Positions 54,601 to 62,671 are shown, counted from the stretch's first letter. The stretch: DNA of 64,000 nt from Lachnoclostridium sp. UBA5725 (GCA_002419585.1 DIGJ01000026.1:62001-126000); one strand, 5' to 3'. A program made the numbers and translations. Notes: generated from the letters alone by a model not told the origin.

Positions 54601-56101
54601 AAGTAAAGATGGACATGAAATTCCGTTTGAAACCTTTCTTGGATTTTATGGCGATAAAGAACCAGATATCGACCTTAACTTTTCGGGAGAGTACCAAAAC
54701 CATGCACATGACTATACGGAAATTATTTTTGGAAAAGGTCAGACATTTCGTGCTGGTACCATTGGTACGCTTGCGGAAAAGACAGCGTATGGATATGTAT
54801 TAAAATATAATGAGGAACGTGGCATTCATAAAAGAAGAGCCGAGATTGAGCGAATCGCAGAAGGCTGTGTTGGAGTCAGAAGAACGACAGGACAGCATCC
54901 AGGAGGTATTATCGTACTTCCGTTAGGTGAGGAGATTTATTCCTTTACACCAGTGCAAAGACCGGCAAATGACATGACCACGAAGACGATTACCACGCAC
55001 TTTGATTATCACTCTATTGACCACAACTTGTTAAAGCTTGATATTCTTGGACACGATGATCCGACGATGATTCGTATGTTACAAGATCTAACTGGTATTG
55101 ACCCAGTAAATGAAATTCAAATGGATAACCAAAAGGTATTGTCATTGTTCGATAACGCCTCCGCACTCAATATTCCACCGAATGATCCAATTGGTCTTGA
55201 CTTAGGAAGCCTTGGAATTCCTGAGTTTGGAACGGATTTTGTTATGCAGATGCTACGGGATACAAAACCTAAAACCTTTTCTGACCTGGTTCGTATTTCC
55301 GGTCTGTCTCATGGTACCGATGTATGGTTAAACAATGCACAGTACTATATAGCAAATGGAGACTGTACGCTTTCCTCTGCAATCTGTACTCGAGATGATA
55401 TTATGACCTTCCTGATTCATACTGGGGTAGAAGATGGACTTGCATTTAAAATTATGGAGAGTGTTCGTAAAGGGAAAGGTTTGTCGCCGGATATGGAAAA
55501 AGCAATGTTAGATGCAAGTGTTCCAGCGTGGTACATTGAATCCTGTAAAAAAATTAAATATATGTTCCCAAAAGCGCATGCAGCGGCGTACGTTATGATG
55601 GCATTTCGTATTGCATACTTTAAGGTATATATTCCACTTGCCTACTATGCCGCGTATTTTAGTATTCGTGCATCTGCTTTTAACTATGAGCTAATGTGTC
55701 AAGGCAGGGAAAAGTTAGAGTACCATATGCATGATTATGAGCGTCGAAGCAATGAACTAACCAAAAAAGAACAAGATACGTATAAAGATATGAAGATTGT
55801 CCAGGAAATGTATGCAAGAGGATTTGAATTTCATAAGCTTGATATTTTCAAAGCGAAGGCGCATCACTTCCAAATTATAGACGATAAGCTAATGCCAGCG
55901 TTAAGTACGATAGAAGGTCTTGGAGACAAAGCGGCAGACGCAGTCGTGGAAGCAGCGTTACAAGGCCCATTTTTATCGCAAGATGATTTTAAGCAGCGTG
56001 CAAAAGTCAGCCAGACAGTGGTTGACAGTATGGCTGCAATGGGTCTGTTGGGAGATTTGCCAATTTCAAATCAGATGTCTTTGATGGATTTCTTAGTATA
56101 A
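51698..56101 (+). CDS. polC: DNA polymerase III PolC
   Basis: The Gram-positive replicative polymerase with built-in proofreading, 1467 residues. Domain order: N-terminal domains, an OB domain near residues 235-340, a PHP domain starting VELHAHTLMSDMDAVVD near 355, split by the DEDD exonuclease with FDIETTG near 444, then a zinc-binding cluster (CTHC... and CPVC) near 930 and the polymerase core with PDIDLNFSGE near 990. The end carries the beta-clamp region. It is full length with no disruption. Confidence 0.97.
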   Translation: MYFFEVFDNLNTSGELSQLFREVEVEKVVASKSRRQIKVHIKGKRLLTFKEIKKMEYQLWKQLFQSTNNSVTLIPRYELPESYTPEKLMPIYFDSILDELRENSVIDAGIFKNAKISMTETEIKLTLEDNFVIKRRVEEIKSKLEEIFIERCGFPVTIRFEYTKEIKVAFEEEKPLLYSLDNINSVARESAQLNSTKTVQQKPVEKKEDKPAVKKEEYKRSDWKRKKLADDPDIFFGRSFDGELTPISDIIDEIGEVVIQGKILTVEDRELRNEKVLVIFNITDFTDTISGKLFLKAEQAPEVLSELKKGAFVKMKGMALMDRYDRDISISSIVGIKKISDFTVKRKDNSEKKRVELHAHTLMSDMDAVVDVKTMIKRAMSWGHKSIAITDHGVVQAFTDAAHTISKGDDFKVIYGCEAYLVDDLKRIVENDKGQTLADNFVVFDIETTGFGPANDKIIEIGAIKVANGVLTEEKFSTFINPDIPIPFKIEQLTGITDEMVLEYPLIDVILPQFLEYCKGSVLVAHNASFDVGFITKKAEQLGIQTDFTVVDTVGMARSLLPNLSKFKLNIVAKELGISLENHHRAVDDAQATAEIFVKFIAMLQEKEIKTLMELSDFGQISKETIKKLPSHHAVILAKNDVGRVNLYKLISLSHIDYYQRRPKIPKSLFEENREGLIIGSACEAGELYQAILRNESQEEITRLAKFYDYLEIQPLGNNAFMIRDDKYDIENNEDLIAINKKIVALGEEFNKPVVATCDVHFLDPEDEVYRRIIMAGKGFKDADDQAPLYLRTTEEMLNEFSYLGAQKAEEVVITNTNLIADMCEKISPVRPDKCAPVIEDSDKTLTDICYNKAHSMYGPNLPKIVEDRLKKELNSIITNGFAVMYIIAQKLVWKSNEDGYLVGSRGSVGSSFVATMSGITEVNPLPAHYYCTHCFYSDFDSEEVKEYAGRSGCDMPDKNCPVCGEPLSKDGHEIPFETFLGFYGDKEPDIDLNFSGEYQNHAHDYTEIIFGKGQTFRAGTIGTLAEKTAYGYVLKYNEERGIHKRRAEIERIAEGCVGVRRTTGQHPGGIIVLPLGEEIYSFTPVQRPANDMTTKTITTHFDYHSIDHNLLKLDILGHDDPTMIRMLQDLTGIDPVNEIQMDNQKVLSLFDNASALNIPPNDPIGLDLGSLGIPEFGTDFVMQMLRDTKPKTFSDLVRISGLSHGTDVWLNNAQYYIANGDCTLSSAICTRDDIMTFLIHTGVEDGLAFKIMESVRKGKGLSPDMEKAMLDASVPAWYIESCKKIKYMFPKAHAAAYVMMAFRIAYFKVYIPLAYYAAYFSIRASAFNYELMCQGREKLEYHMHDYERRSNELTKKEQDTYKDMKIVQEMYARGFEFHKLDIFKAKAHHFQIIDDKLMPALSTIEGLGDKAADAVVEAALQGPFLSQDDFKQRAKVSQTVVDSMAAMGLLGDLPISNQMSLMDFLV

Positions 56102-56120
56102 ATAGAGGGGAAACTAGAAT

Positions 56121-56762
56121 ATGGAGAAAGAATTATTAAGTGCAGGACTTGAATTTATTCGGGAAATTTTTGCAAATGATTATAGTGGACATGATTATTA
56201 TCATAGTGTAAGAGTATTCAATATGGCGACTACCCTATGCAAAGCCGAAGACGCAAATTTGGAAATCGTACAGATGGCTGCATTATTACATGACGTCGAT
56301 GATTATAAATTGTTTGGCGGCCAAGGATTATATCCAAATGCGACGCGTTTCATACAGGAACATGGCCTGAGTGAGGAATCAATGGAGCGGATATGCAACA
56401 TCATATCCTCCATTTCCTATAAGGGCACCGACACACTGATTCCAGATACTTTAGAAGGCAGAATTGTCCAGGATGCGGATCGTCTGGATGCAATCGGAGC
56501 GATTGGAATAGCCCGAGTGTTTGCTTATGGAGGCAGTAAAAATAGAAGCATTTATGATCCAGAGGATAAACCCAAAGAAGAAATGGACTTTGAAGCCTAT
56601 AAAAACAACAACGGCTCTAGCATCAACCATTTTTACGAAAAGCTTCTCCTTTTAAAAGATCTGATGAATACCGAAGCCGGCAGGAAGATGGCAGAAAACC
56701 GGCATTTGTATATGAAGGGATATCTAGAAGAATTCTATGCAGAATGGGATGGTATCCATTAA
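56121..56762 (+). CDS. HD-domain phosphohydrolase
   Basis: A 213-residue hydrolase of the HD superfamily (YedJ-like). The metal ligands are seen in DYSGHDYYHSVRVFNMA near residue 30, ALLHDVDDYK near 57 and ADRLDAIGAIG near 120. The substrate is unknown; related proteins hydrolyse nucleotides. It follows polC by 20 bases and is closed by a terminator. Confidence 0.9.
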   Translation: MEKELLSAGLEFIREIFANDYSGHDYYHSVRVFNMATTLCKAEDANLEIVQMAALLHDVDDYKLFGGQGLYPNATRFIQEHGLSEESMERICNIISSISYKGTDTLIPDTLEGRIVQDADRLDAIGAIGIARVFAYGGSKNRSIYDPEDKPKEEMDFEAYKNNNGSSINHFYEKLLLLKDLMNTEAGRKMAENRHLYMKGYLEEFYAEWDGIH

Positions 56763-56808
56763 TCAAGAGGTACAATTACAATAAAAGCAAGGTGCGTTTG
56801 CAACGAGA

Positions 56809-56846
56809 ACCCTTATTCGGCTATTTTGCTGAATAAGGGTATTTAT
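56809..56846 (+). terminator. Terminator after the HD gene
   Basis: ACCCTTATTCGGC (56809-56821) against GCTGAATAAGGGT (56828-56840), 13 pairs with one G-U, then ATTTAT. It closes the pyrH-to-HD housekeeping block. Confidence 0.85.
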
Positions 56847-56960
56847 AATGTGAAATAAAAATTGAAGAAATATGACTGAAAATAATAGCTATATAGTTAA
56901 ATATTCAGACAGTATTAACCGATATATATTATAACTAAGATAACCAGATATATAATTGGT

Positions 56961-56980
56961 ATTGTAAAAGGATTTACAAT
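56961..56980 (+). repeat. Inverted repeat upstream of the 57003 gene
   Basis: A perfect 8-bp inverted repeat, ATTGTAAA (56961-56968) and TTTACAAT (56973-56980), lies 22 bases before the start codon. It may be an operator. TACAAT at 56975-56980 resembles a -10 box but no -35 is found at the right distance. Confidence 0.45.
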
Positions 56981-57002
56981 ATTTGTGCAAGGAGGCTTGA
57001 AT

Positions 57003-57551
57003 ATGAACAGTGGAGAGAAACATGACAATAATCAAAATAGAATAAGTCCTTATAGCTATGAACAAATATATGATATGCCGAACAAAAAAGTCAAAATGAT
57101 TTATGACCGATATAGTAAGGGAAAAGCCATTACTATGGATGATTTAAAATATTTATGGTTAAACGATTTTGAAGGTTGTAGCAAACTTGTTAAAAATTAT
57201 GTTGAATTGAAAAAAAGCAATGAACTTACGATAGAGCCGAAGCATGAAAATAGTAACAACGACAAGAATAATACTGAAATTATGGAAGAACAGGAAAAGA
57301 ATGCAGAATTAAAAGCCGAGATGGATGATACAATCTCTAGATTGAAAAATATATCGGAACTTATGGAATCGATAAAATTATTAAGAGAAACGATGAGTGA
57401 GAGTGAACAGAGGGATATTTCCATGAACTTATATGAAACATTAGAGCTAGAAAAATTAGCAAAAAAAATGAAAGACTGGGATGATTCCATCATAGAAAAA
57501 ATGATGATGTATAACAATGAGGAAGAGAAAAAGTTCAATGTTGTTGTTTAA
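57003..57551 (+). CDS. Hydrophilic coiled-coil protein, uncharacterised
   Basis: A 182-residue soluble protein rich in Lys, Glu, Asn and Met, starting at ATG 57003 behind AGGAGG (56990-56995). The first 60 residues contain SPYSYEQIYDMPNKKVKMIY; residues 80-150 look like a coiled coil, and the end is acidic then MMMYNNEEEKKFNVVV. No domain is recognised. It lies alone between the HD terminator and the aspartyl-tRNA synthetase leader. The base composition is more A-rich than the neighbouring housekeeping genes. Confidence 0.65.
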   Translation: MNSGEKHDNNQNRISPYSYEQIYDMPNKKVKMIYDRYSKGKAITMDDLKYLWLNDFEGCSKLVKNYVELKKSNELTIEPKHENSNNDKNNTEIMEEQEKNAELKAEMDDTISRLKNISELMESIKLLRETMSESEQRDISMNLYETLELEKLAKKMKDWDDSIIEKMMMYNNEEEKKFNVVV

Positions 57552-57570
57552 TGGATTTCATATCAATGCC

Positions 57571-57599
57571 TTGACACACATAGAAAAATGTGTTAGTTT
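57571..57599 (+). promoter_or_regulatory. Promoter for the aspartyl-tRNA synthetase leader
   Basis: TTGACA (57571-57576) with 17-base spacing to TAGTTT (57594-57599); TG at 57591-57592 gives an extended -10. Transcription would start near 57606, 23 bases before the leader peptide ATG. The -35 is perfect, the -10 is weak. Confidence 0.55.
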
Positions 57600-57628
57600 A
57601 GAAAGAAAAATTTAAGGTAGGAATTGCT

Positions 57629-57676
57629 ATGTACACAAAATTTGTTCTTAAGATAAATAGGGACGACGATAGGTAG
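57629..57676 (+). CDS. Leader peptide with three consecutive Asp codons
   Basis: A 15-codon frame with product MYTKFVLKINRDDDR, preceded by AAGGTAGG (57614-57621) at a seven-base spacing. The codons GAC GAC GAT are at 57662-57670, one Arg codon follows and the stop TAG is at 57674-57676. The stop codon lies on the first arm of a chain of alternative hairpins, and the next large gene encodes an aspartyl-tRNA synthetase. This is the arrangement expected for a regulatory leader peptide that senses Asp-tRNA. Translation is inferred. Confidence 0.65.
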   Translation: MYTKFVLKINRDDDR

Positions 57677-57789
57677 CGATTGTAGCTGTGAATGATCATA
57701 GGTACAATCGCTTATTGTGTTGTGCCTATGTGGAAATACGTGATGGAACCACATTGGTGTAGAAGTATGCCATTCGTGGTTCTTTTTTT
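57675..57789 (+). promoter_or_regulatory. Transcription attenuator of the aspartyl-tRNA synthetase
   Basis: Five arms with alternative pairing: A AGCGATTGTA (57675-57684) with B TACAATCGCT (57703-57712), perfect; B CATAGGTACAA (57697-57707) with C TTGTGCCTATG (57720-57730), one G-U; C ATGTGG (57728-57733) with D CCACAT (57749-57754); and D GAACCAC (57746-57752) with E GTGGTTC (57776-57782), followed by seven T. A:B excludes B:C, which excludes C:D, which excludes the D:E terminator. A ribosome on the stop codon would cover A and allow termination; one stalled on Asp codons would leave A free and favour read-through. Confidence 0.65.
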
Positions 57790-57819
57790 GTACAAAAAAG
57801 TAGGAAGGGGGGTGATGCA

Positions 57820-57873
57820 ATGAGACATAAAGACGATGTCTGCATGGATAAGAAACGTAAATTGGTTAAATAA
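57820..57873 (+). CDS. Second short reading frame before the synthetase
   Basis: ATG 57820 opens a 17-codon frame, MRHKDDVCMDKKRKLVK, behind a strong purine-rich site AAGGGGGG. Three of its codons are Asp. It lies between the attenuator terminator and the synthetase gene. It may be a second regulatory upstream frame or chance; only the strong ribosome-binding site supports it. Confidence 0.35.
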   Translation: MRHKDDVCMDKKRKLVK

Positions 57874-57988
57874 ATGTTAAACACTTTAATATAGATAATC
57901 AAAAATTAAGTGTAATAAAAATACAAATCAAATAGCAAAAAAGATAGATAAAAGTTGAGAAAAAGCAATTAGAAAAGGAGCAAATGAG

Positions 57989-59388
57989 ATGAAAATAATC
58001 AAACAAAACCAATACAGTCAAAAGGATGAAATATTAGAAGAAATATTAAATAAATATATGCTAACACAGGAAGCAACCAAAGGCAATTTCGAGAAGAATG
58101 AAATTGAAACAGATGAGATCTGCAAGTATATTGGAGAAGAAATAGTACTTCATGGCAGTATTTATAAAATTCGTAAGATGAGCCAGTTTGCATTCGTATT
58201 ACTTAGATGTAAACGAGAAATTATTCAATGTGTTTATAGTGAAGAATTCTCCTGTTTTCCACTACAAGAATTGATAGAAGAAAGCTGCGTGCTTATAAAA
58301 GCAAAAGTAGTAAAAGAGGAGAGGTCTAAGAGCGGAGTTGAACTTCATCTATTCGAAGTTAAGGTGTTATCAACACCAAAGGAAGAGTGCCCGGTCGTTA
58401 TTCATAATAAAGGATTGGACGCTTCCTTAGAAACTACATTAAACTATCGTCCGATTACCCTGCGAAATGAAAAAGAGAGAGCAATATTTAAACTGCAAGA
58501 GGGAATCGTTCGAGGATTCCGCGAGTTTTTGTATCACGAAAAATTTACAGAAATTCATACGCCAAAGATTGTAGCAGCAGGAGCAGAAGGTGGTGCCAAT
58601 ATATTTATGATCCCTTACTTTGGTAAAGAAGCGTATTTGGCGCAAAGCCCCCAAGTGTATAAACAGATGATGGTAGGAGTTTACGAGAGGGTTTTTGAAG
58701 TTGGACCAGTATTTCGTGCAGAAAAACATGACACGAGCATCTAAATGAGTATACCAGTGTTGACTTTGAGATGGGCTACATCGAAAGCTTTCTTGAAATC
58801 ATGGAGATGGAAACGAAAATGCTTCAATACATGTTTGCGTATATAAGCAATGATTATCAAAAAGAATTAGAACTTCTAAAGGTAGAAGTCCCTGAGATTA
58901 CATCGATACCATGTATCAAATTTAGGGAAGCAAAGGAATTGGTTTCCAAGGTCTACCAAAGAATAATCAAAGATTTTGAAGACTTCGAACCAGAAGAAGA
59001 AAAATTACTATCAAAGTTAATTAAGATAAAAACAGGTTCCGACTTTGTCTTCGTCACCCATTACCCAAGCAAAAAACGACCATTTTATGCAATGGAGAGC
59101 AGTGAAAACAAAGAAGAGACCTTAAGCTTTGACCTAATCTTTCGTGGATTAGAAATAACAACAGGAGGTCAGCGCATTCATAACTATGAAGAGCAGATCG
59201 AGAAAATGAATCAACGAGGAATGACAACCGCTCTTTTTGAAAGCTACTTAATGATGCACAAATATGGAATGCCCCCACATGGTGGACTAGGTCTTGGACT
59301 AGAGCGATTAACCAGTCGACTTTTAAATCAAGATAATGTAAGGAGTGCAACCTTGTTTCCAAGAGATATTAACCGGCTAATTCCGTAA
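57989..59388 (+). pseudogene. aspS: Frameshifted archaeal-type aspartyl-tRNA synthetase (AspRS2)
   Basis: Two frames together encode a class II synthetase of about 465 residues: an OB anticodon-binding domain (first 110 residues), then the catalytic core with EIHTPKIVAAGAEGGANIF, SPQVYKQMMVGVYERVFEVGPVFRAE and, in the other frame, YTSVDFEMGYIESF, ending GLGLGLERLTSRLL. The first frame stops at 58744 right after HDTS; family members continue with RHLNEY at this point, and CATCTAAATGAG in the -1 frame supplies HLNE. This fits a deletion of four bases removing the Arg of the motif 2 loop. It may be nondiscriminating (Asp-tRNA-Asn) as in related AspRS2. Either a real pseudogene or a sequence error. 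Confidence 0.82.
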
Positions 59389-59578
59389 AGACTATTTTAT
59401 TTTTTATGATTTTCCAACCAGCTTTTAACATGGACGGCTTATCTTAGGACACTTATTGCAGGCATTGTATTCAGTATTGGATATTAATGTAAACAATAGA
59501 AAATAATCGTAATAAGTTTCCCGTACAAAATAATAATTATGTTAAGAAAACAAAAGGGAAATTACTAAGTCTACCGTT

Positions 59579-59748
59579 GATAAAAATCGGCGCAAATAAG
59601 AACCGACCACTACGACTTTCACGATGTTTTGTTGAGACAATGTAGAAAAATGGATGCCCTCATGCATTCATTTTTCTACGCCCATGGCTCATCAAAACGT
59701 TTATCGTGATGGAGTAGTGGTCGGTTCTTATTTGCGTCGATTTTTATC
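59579..59748. repeat. 170-bp near-perfect inverted repeat (long hairpin)
   Basis: Outer arms of 35 bases at 59579-59613 and 59714-59748 match as inverted repeats with a single mismatch that becomes a G-U pair in RNA. An inner hairpin of 16 pairs lies at 59642-59657 and 59664-59679, and the intervening stretches are also partly complementary (CACGAT, GTTTTG). It lies between two convergent genes, 35 bases beyond the adhE stop. It could be a bidirectional terminator, a miniature transposable element or a small structured RNA. No terminal duplication was identified by eye. Confidence 0.85.
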
Positions 59749-59782
59749 TTCAGTACCCTTTATTCCTATTCAAATTCAGAAC

Positions 59783-62404
59783 TTATTTCATCAACTTAGC
59801 CGGAATATTTCCTTTTCCATAGTACGCAGTCAAGTAGATTTCTCTTAATTCCGTTACAAGAGGAAGTCTTGGGTTAGCAGTTGTACACTGATCACCAAAA
59901 GCTAAGTCGGATAACTGGTCCACTTTTGCCAAGAATGCAGCTTCGTTAATACCATATTCTTTCAAGGTAGCAGGAATCTGTAAGTACTCATTCAAAGATT
60001 CAACTTTCTTTGCTAACATTTCAACGGCATCATTGTTGTCTTTTGGATTGAATCCTAATTTCTTCATAAGAGCGAAGAATTTATCACCTACGATGTAGCT
60101 TTCGTATTTAGGGAAAGATGTGAATTTTGTAGGATTTTCAACACCATTGTAACGAATTACATGTGGTAGAAGAATTGCATTTGCGCAACCATGAGGTACA
60201 TGGAATTCTCCACCTAATTTATGAGCTAAGGAGTGGTTGATACCAAGGAATGCATTGGTAAATGCCATACCTGCGATTGTGGAAGCATTGTGCATCTTCT
60301 CACGAGCCAATGGATCACTAGCTCCGTTATCAAAGGATCTCTTCAAGTAATCAAATACCATTTCAATGGCATGAATGGATAATGCATCCGTATAATCAGA
60401 AGCTAAGATGGAGATATAAGCTTCAATGGCATGTGTTAATACGTCCATTCCAGTCCAAGCAGTTGACTTTTTAGGTACGCTCATTACGAATTCTGGATCG
60501 ATAATCGCTACGTCTGGAGTTAACTCGTAATCTGCCAATGGATATTTCTTGTTTTCGTTCTTATCAGAAATTACAGCGAAGGAAGTAACCTCAGAACCGG
60601 TTCCGGATGTTGTAGGAATTGCAACTAATTTTGCTTTCTTTCCTAAAGTAGGGAACTTGTAAGCACGTTTTCTGATATCTAAGAACTTAAGTGACATGTT
60701 CTTGAAATCTGCTTCTGGATGTTCATAGAATAACCACATACCTTTTGCTGCATCAATAGCAGAACCACCACCAAGTGCAATGATAACATCTGGCTGGAAT
60801 TTATTCATGGATTCTACACCCTTCATGATAGTATCTAACGATGGGTCTGGCTCAACCTGATCAAAGATTTCGCAGTGAACATATTCTTCACGATTTCTTA
60901 ATTGATATAATACTTTATTTACATAACCTAACTGAGTCATTGCAGGGTCGGTAACGATAAATGCTTTTGTAATACCAGGCATTTTAGCTAAATATGCTGT
61001 GGAGCCTGCTTCGAAGTAAATTTTGTTAGGAACCTTGAACCATTGCATATTAACTCTCCTTTTTGCCACACGTTTGTAGTTTACTAAGTCAACAGCAGAT
61101 ACGTTGTGAGTGGTTGAGTTTCCGCCGTAAGAACCACATCCTAAGGTAAGAGATGGCATATTAGAGTTATAAAGGTCACCGATTGCACCGTGAGTAGATG
61201 GTGAGTTTACAAGGATACGACCTGTCTTCATGCGATGTGAGAATTCATCAATGACATCTTGGTTGGTAGAATGAAGTACAGAAGAGTGACCCATACCACC
61301 ATTTTTCAACATTTCTTCGCAAAGTACCATTCCGTCTTCTACATCTTTTGCTTTAATAACAGCAAGTACTGGAGAAAGTTTTTCTTTTGACAATGGATAC
61401 TTAGCACCAACTCCATCGATTTCTGTACATAAGATCTTCGTGTCTGCTGGAATTTCAAAACCAGCTAAATTTGCAATCCAAGCTGGGGATTTGCCAACGA
61501 TATCAGGATTAACGGACATTTTTTCTAAATTAATAACAACTGGTTCTAATTTTTTGATTTGTTCTTTTGTTGCAAAATAGCAACCAGCTTTTTTCATTAA
61601 TTCGATTACTTCTTTATAAACAGGAGCTTCGATAATAGCAGCTTGCTCGGAAGCACAGATCATACCATTATCAAATGACTTGGATAATACTAAATCGTTG
61701 ACAGCACGCTTTAAAACTGCTGTTTTTTCAATAAAGCAAGGAACATTACCAGGACCTACACCAAGAGCTGGTTTACCACAAGAATATGCAGCTTTTACCA
61801 TACCAGGACCACCAGTAGCAAGAATCATAGAAACTCCAGGATGATTCATTAATGTGTTTGTAGCTTCAATGGATGGATATTCGATCCATTGGATACAATG
61901 CTCAGGAGCACCAGCTTTTACAGCTGCATCATGTAGTGTTTTTGCAGCAGCAGTGGAGCAGTTTTGAGCACTTGGGTGAAAACCGAAAATAATAGGATTT
62001 CCTGTCTTAATACAAGAGATGCTCTTAAACATAGTAGTAGAAGTAGGGTTTGTTACTGGAGTAACACCCGCTACAATACCAACAGGTTCCGCTACCGTCA
62101 TGAAATTTTCTTCTTCATTGTCTTCAATGATACCAACTGTTTTTTGATATTTGATGGAATGCCAGATATATTCAGTAGCAAATATATTCTTTGTAATTTT
62201 GTCTTCGTAAATACCACGACCAGTTTCTTCAACTGCCATTTTAGCAAGTTCCTGTTGCTTGGAAAGACCTGCTAATGCCATTTCGTGAACAATATTATCA
62301 ATCGCTTCTTGATCTAATTTCTTTAATTCATGTAATGCAATTTTTGCATTTTCAACAAGAGTGTTAACATGTTCTTGCGCGCTTGGTTGTTTTTTTTCTG
62401 CCAT
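59783..62404 (-). CDS. adhE: Bifunctional acetaldehyde-CoA/alcohol dehydrogenase AdhE
   Basis: AdhE reduces acetyl-CoA to ethanol in two NADH-dependent steps and is a main sink for reducing power in fermentation. The N-terminal aldehyde dehydrogenase has the catalytic Cys in NGMICASEQAAI; the C-terminal iron alcohol dehydrogenase has the cofactor loop GGGSAIDAAK and the iron ligands in HSLAHKLGGEFHVPHGCANA. From the ATG at 62404 (AGGAGG at 62409-62414) it is 873 residues, the usual length. AdhE proteins form spirosomes. A Rex-type box lies 23 bases upstream of the start. Confidence 0.97.
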   Translation of the reverse strand: MAEKKQPSAQEHVNTLVENAKIALHELKKLDQEAIDNIVHEMALAGLSKQQELAKMAVEETGRGIYEDKITKNIFATEYIWHSIKYQKTVGIIEDNEEENFMTVAEPVGIVAGVTPVTNPTSTTMFKSISCIKTGNPIIFGFHPSAQNCSTAAAKTLHDAAVKAGAPEHCIQWIEYPSIEATNTLMNHPGVSMILATGGPGMVKAAYSCGKPALGVGPGNVPCFIEKTAVLKRAVNDLVLSKSFDNGMICASEQAAIIEAPVYKEVIELMKKAGCYFATKEQIKKLEPVVINLEKMSVNPDIVGKSPAWIANLAGFEIPADTKILCTEIDGVGAKYPLSKEKLSPVLAVIKAKDVEDGMVLCEEMLKNGGMGHSSVLHSTNQDVIDEFSHRMKTGRILVNSPSTHGAIGDLYNSNMPSLTLGCGSYGGNSTTHNVSAVDLVNYKRVAKRRVNMQWFKVPNKIYFEAGSTAYLAKMPGITKAFIVTDPAMTQLGYVNKVLYQLRNREEYVHCEIFDQVEPDPSLDTIMKGVESMNKFQPDVIIALGGGSAIDAAKGMWLFYEHPEADFKNMSLKFLDIRKRAYKFPTLGKKAKLVAIPTTSGTGSEVTSFAVISDKNENKKYPLADYELTPDVAIIDPEFVMSVPKKSTAWTGMDVLTHAIEAYISILASDYTDALSIHAIEMVFDYLKRSFDNGASDPLAREKMHNASTIAGMAFTNAFLGINHSLAHKLGGEFHVPHGCANAILLPHVIRYNGVENPTKFTSFPKYESYIVGDKFFALMKKLGFNPKDNNDAVEMLAKKVESLNEYLQIPATLKEYGINEAAFLAKVDQLSDLAFGDQCTTANPRLPLVTELREIYLTAYYGKGNIPAKLMK

Positions 62405-62426
62405 AATTAGCCTCCTATGATAAAAC

Positions 62427-62444
62427 ACGTTAATATTTTAACAA
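62427..62444. promoter_or_regulatory. Rex-type redox operator upstream of adhE
   Basis: The sequence ACGTTAA-TATT-TTAACAA (read on the plus strand) fits the Rex consensus TTGTTAA-N4-TTAACAA at 12 of 14 half-site positions. It is just upstream of the adhE ribosome-binding site. Rex represses fermentation genes when NADH/NAD is low; adhE is a classical target in clostridia. Confidence 0.72.
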
Positions 62445-62615
62445 AGTCACCCGTGCGATAACTTTGATAATACTTTAACATGCAAGCAGAGGATTGTAAA
62501 GCATAAATTAAAATAAAAATTAAGATGAAAATGTAGATTTTTTAGTAAAATGTCACAATGAATAATTTGTATATCTGTAACTATTGATTTATTACCTTAT
62601 TATGATACAATATTT

Positions 62616-62644
62616 TTGAAGTGCACATTCTATTTCTATATAAT
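62616..62644 (+). promoter_or_regulatory. Promoter for the hydrogenase-related operon
   Basis: TTGAAG (62616-62621), 17 bases and TATAAT (62639-62644). It lies in the 336-base divergent gap between adhE and the 62741 gene and points toward the latter; a leader of about 90 bases would follow. Confidence 0.6.
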
Positions 62645-62671
62645 GTAAAGGATACAAGGAATGGGTAAAAT

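Noticed and set aside
57740..57782. T-box riboswitch as the explanation for the synthetase leader
   Set aside because: TGGAACCAC resembles the T-box core, but the leader of about 140 nt is too short for a normal Stem I, and the variable base A would pair with a U discriminator rather than the G of Asp or Asn tRNA. Kept as the main alternative, not as the call.
57593..57820. Minus-strand frame of 75 codons over the synthetase leader
   Set aside because: It lacks a ribosome-binding site and lies over the attenuator hairpins; its His/Pro/Phe-rich composition follows from the complementary strand of the leader.
58700..58790. Programmed -1 frameshift in the synthetase
   Set aside because: No slippery heptamer in the right frame; the A-run in GAAAAACAT would lead to an immediate stop in the -1 frame, and a conserved Arg codon is missing, so a deletion is simpler.
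59654..59848. Plus-strand frame of 64 codons inside the long inverted repeat
   Set aside because: It reads across the hairpin into the adhE 3' end on the opposite strand and has no ribosome-binding site.
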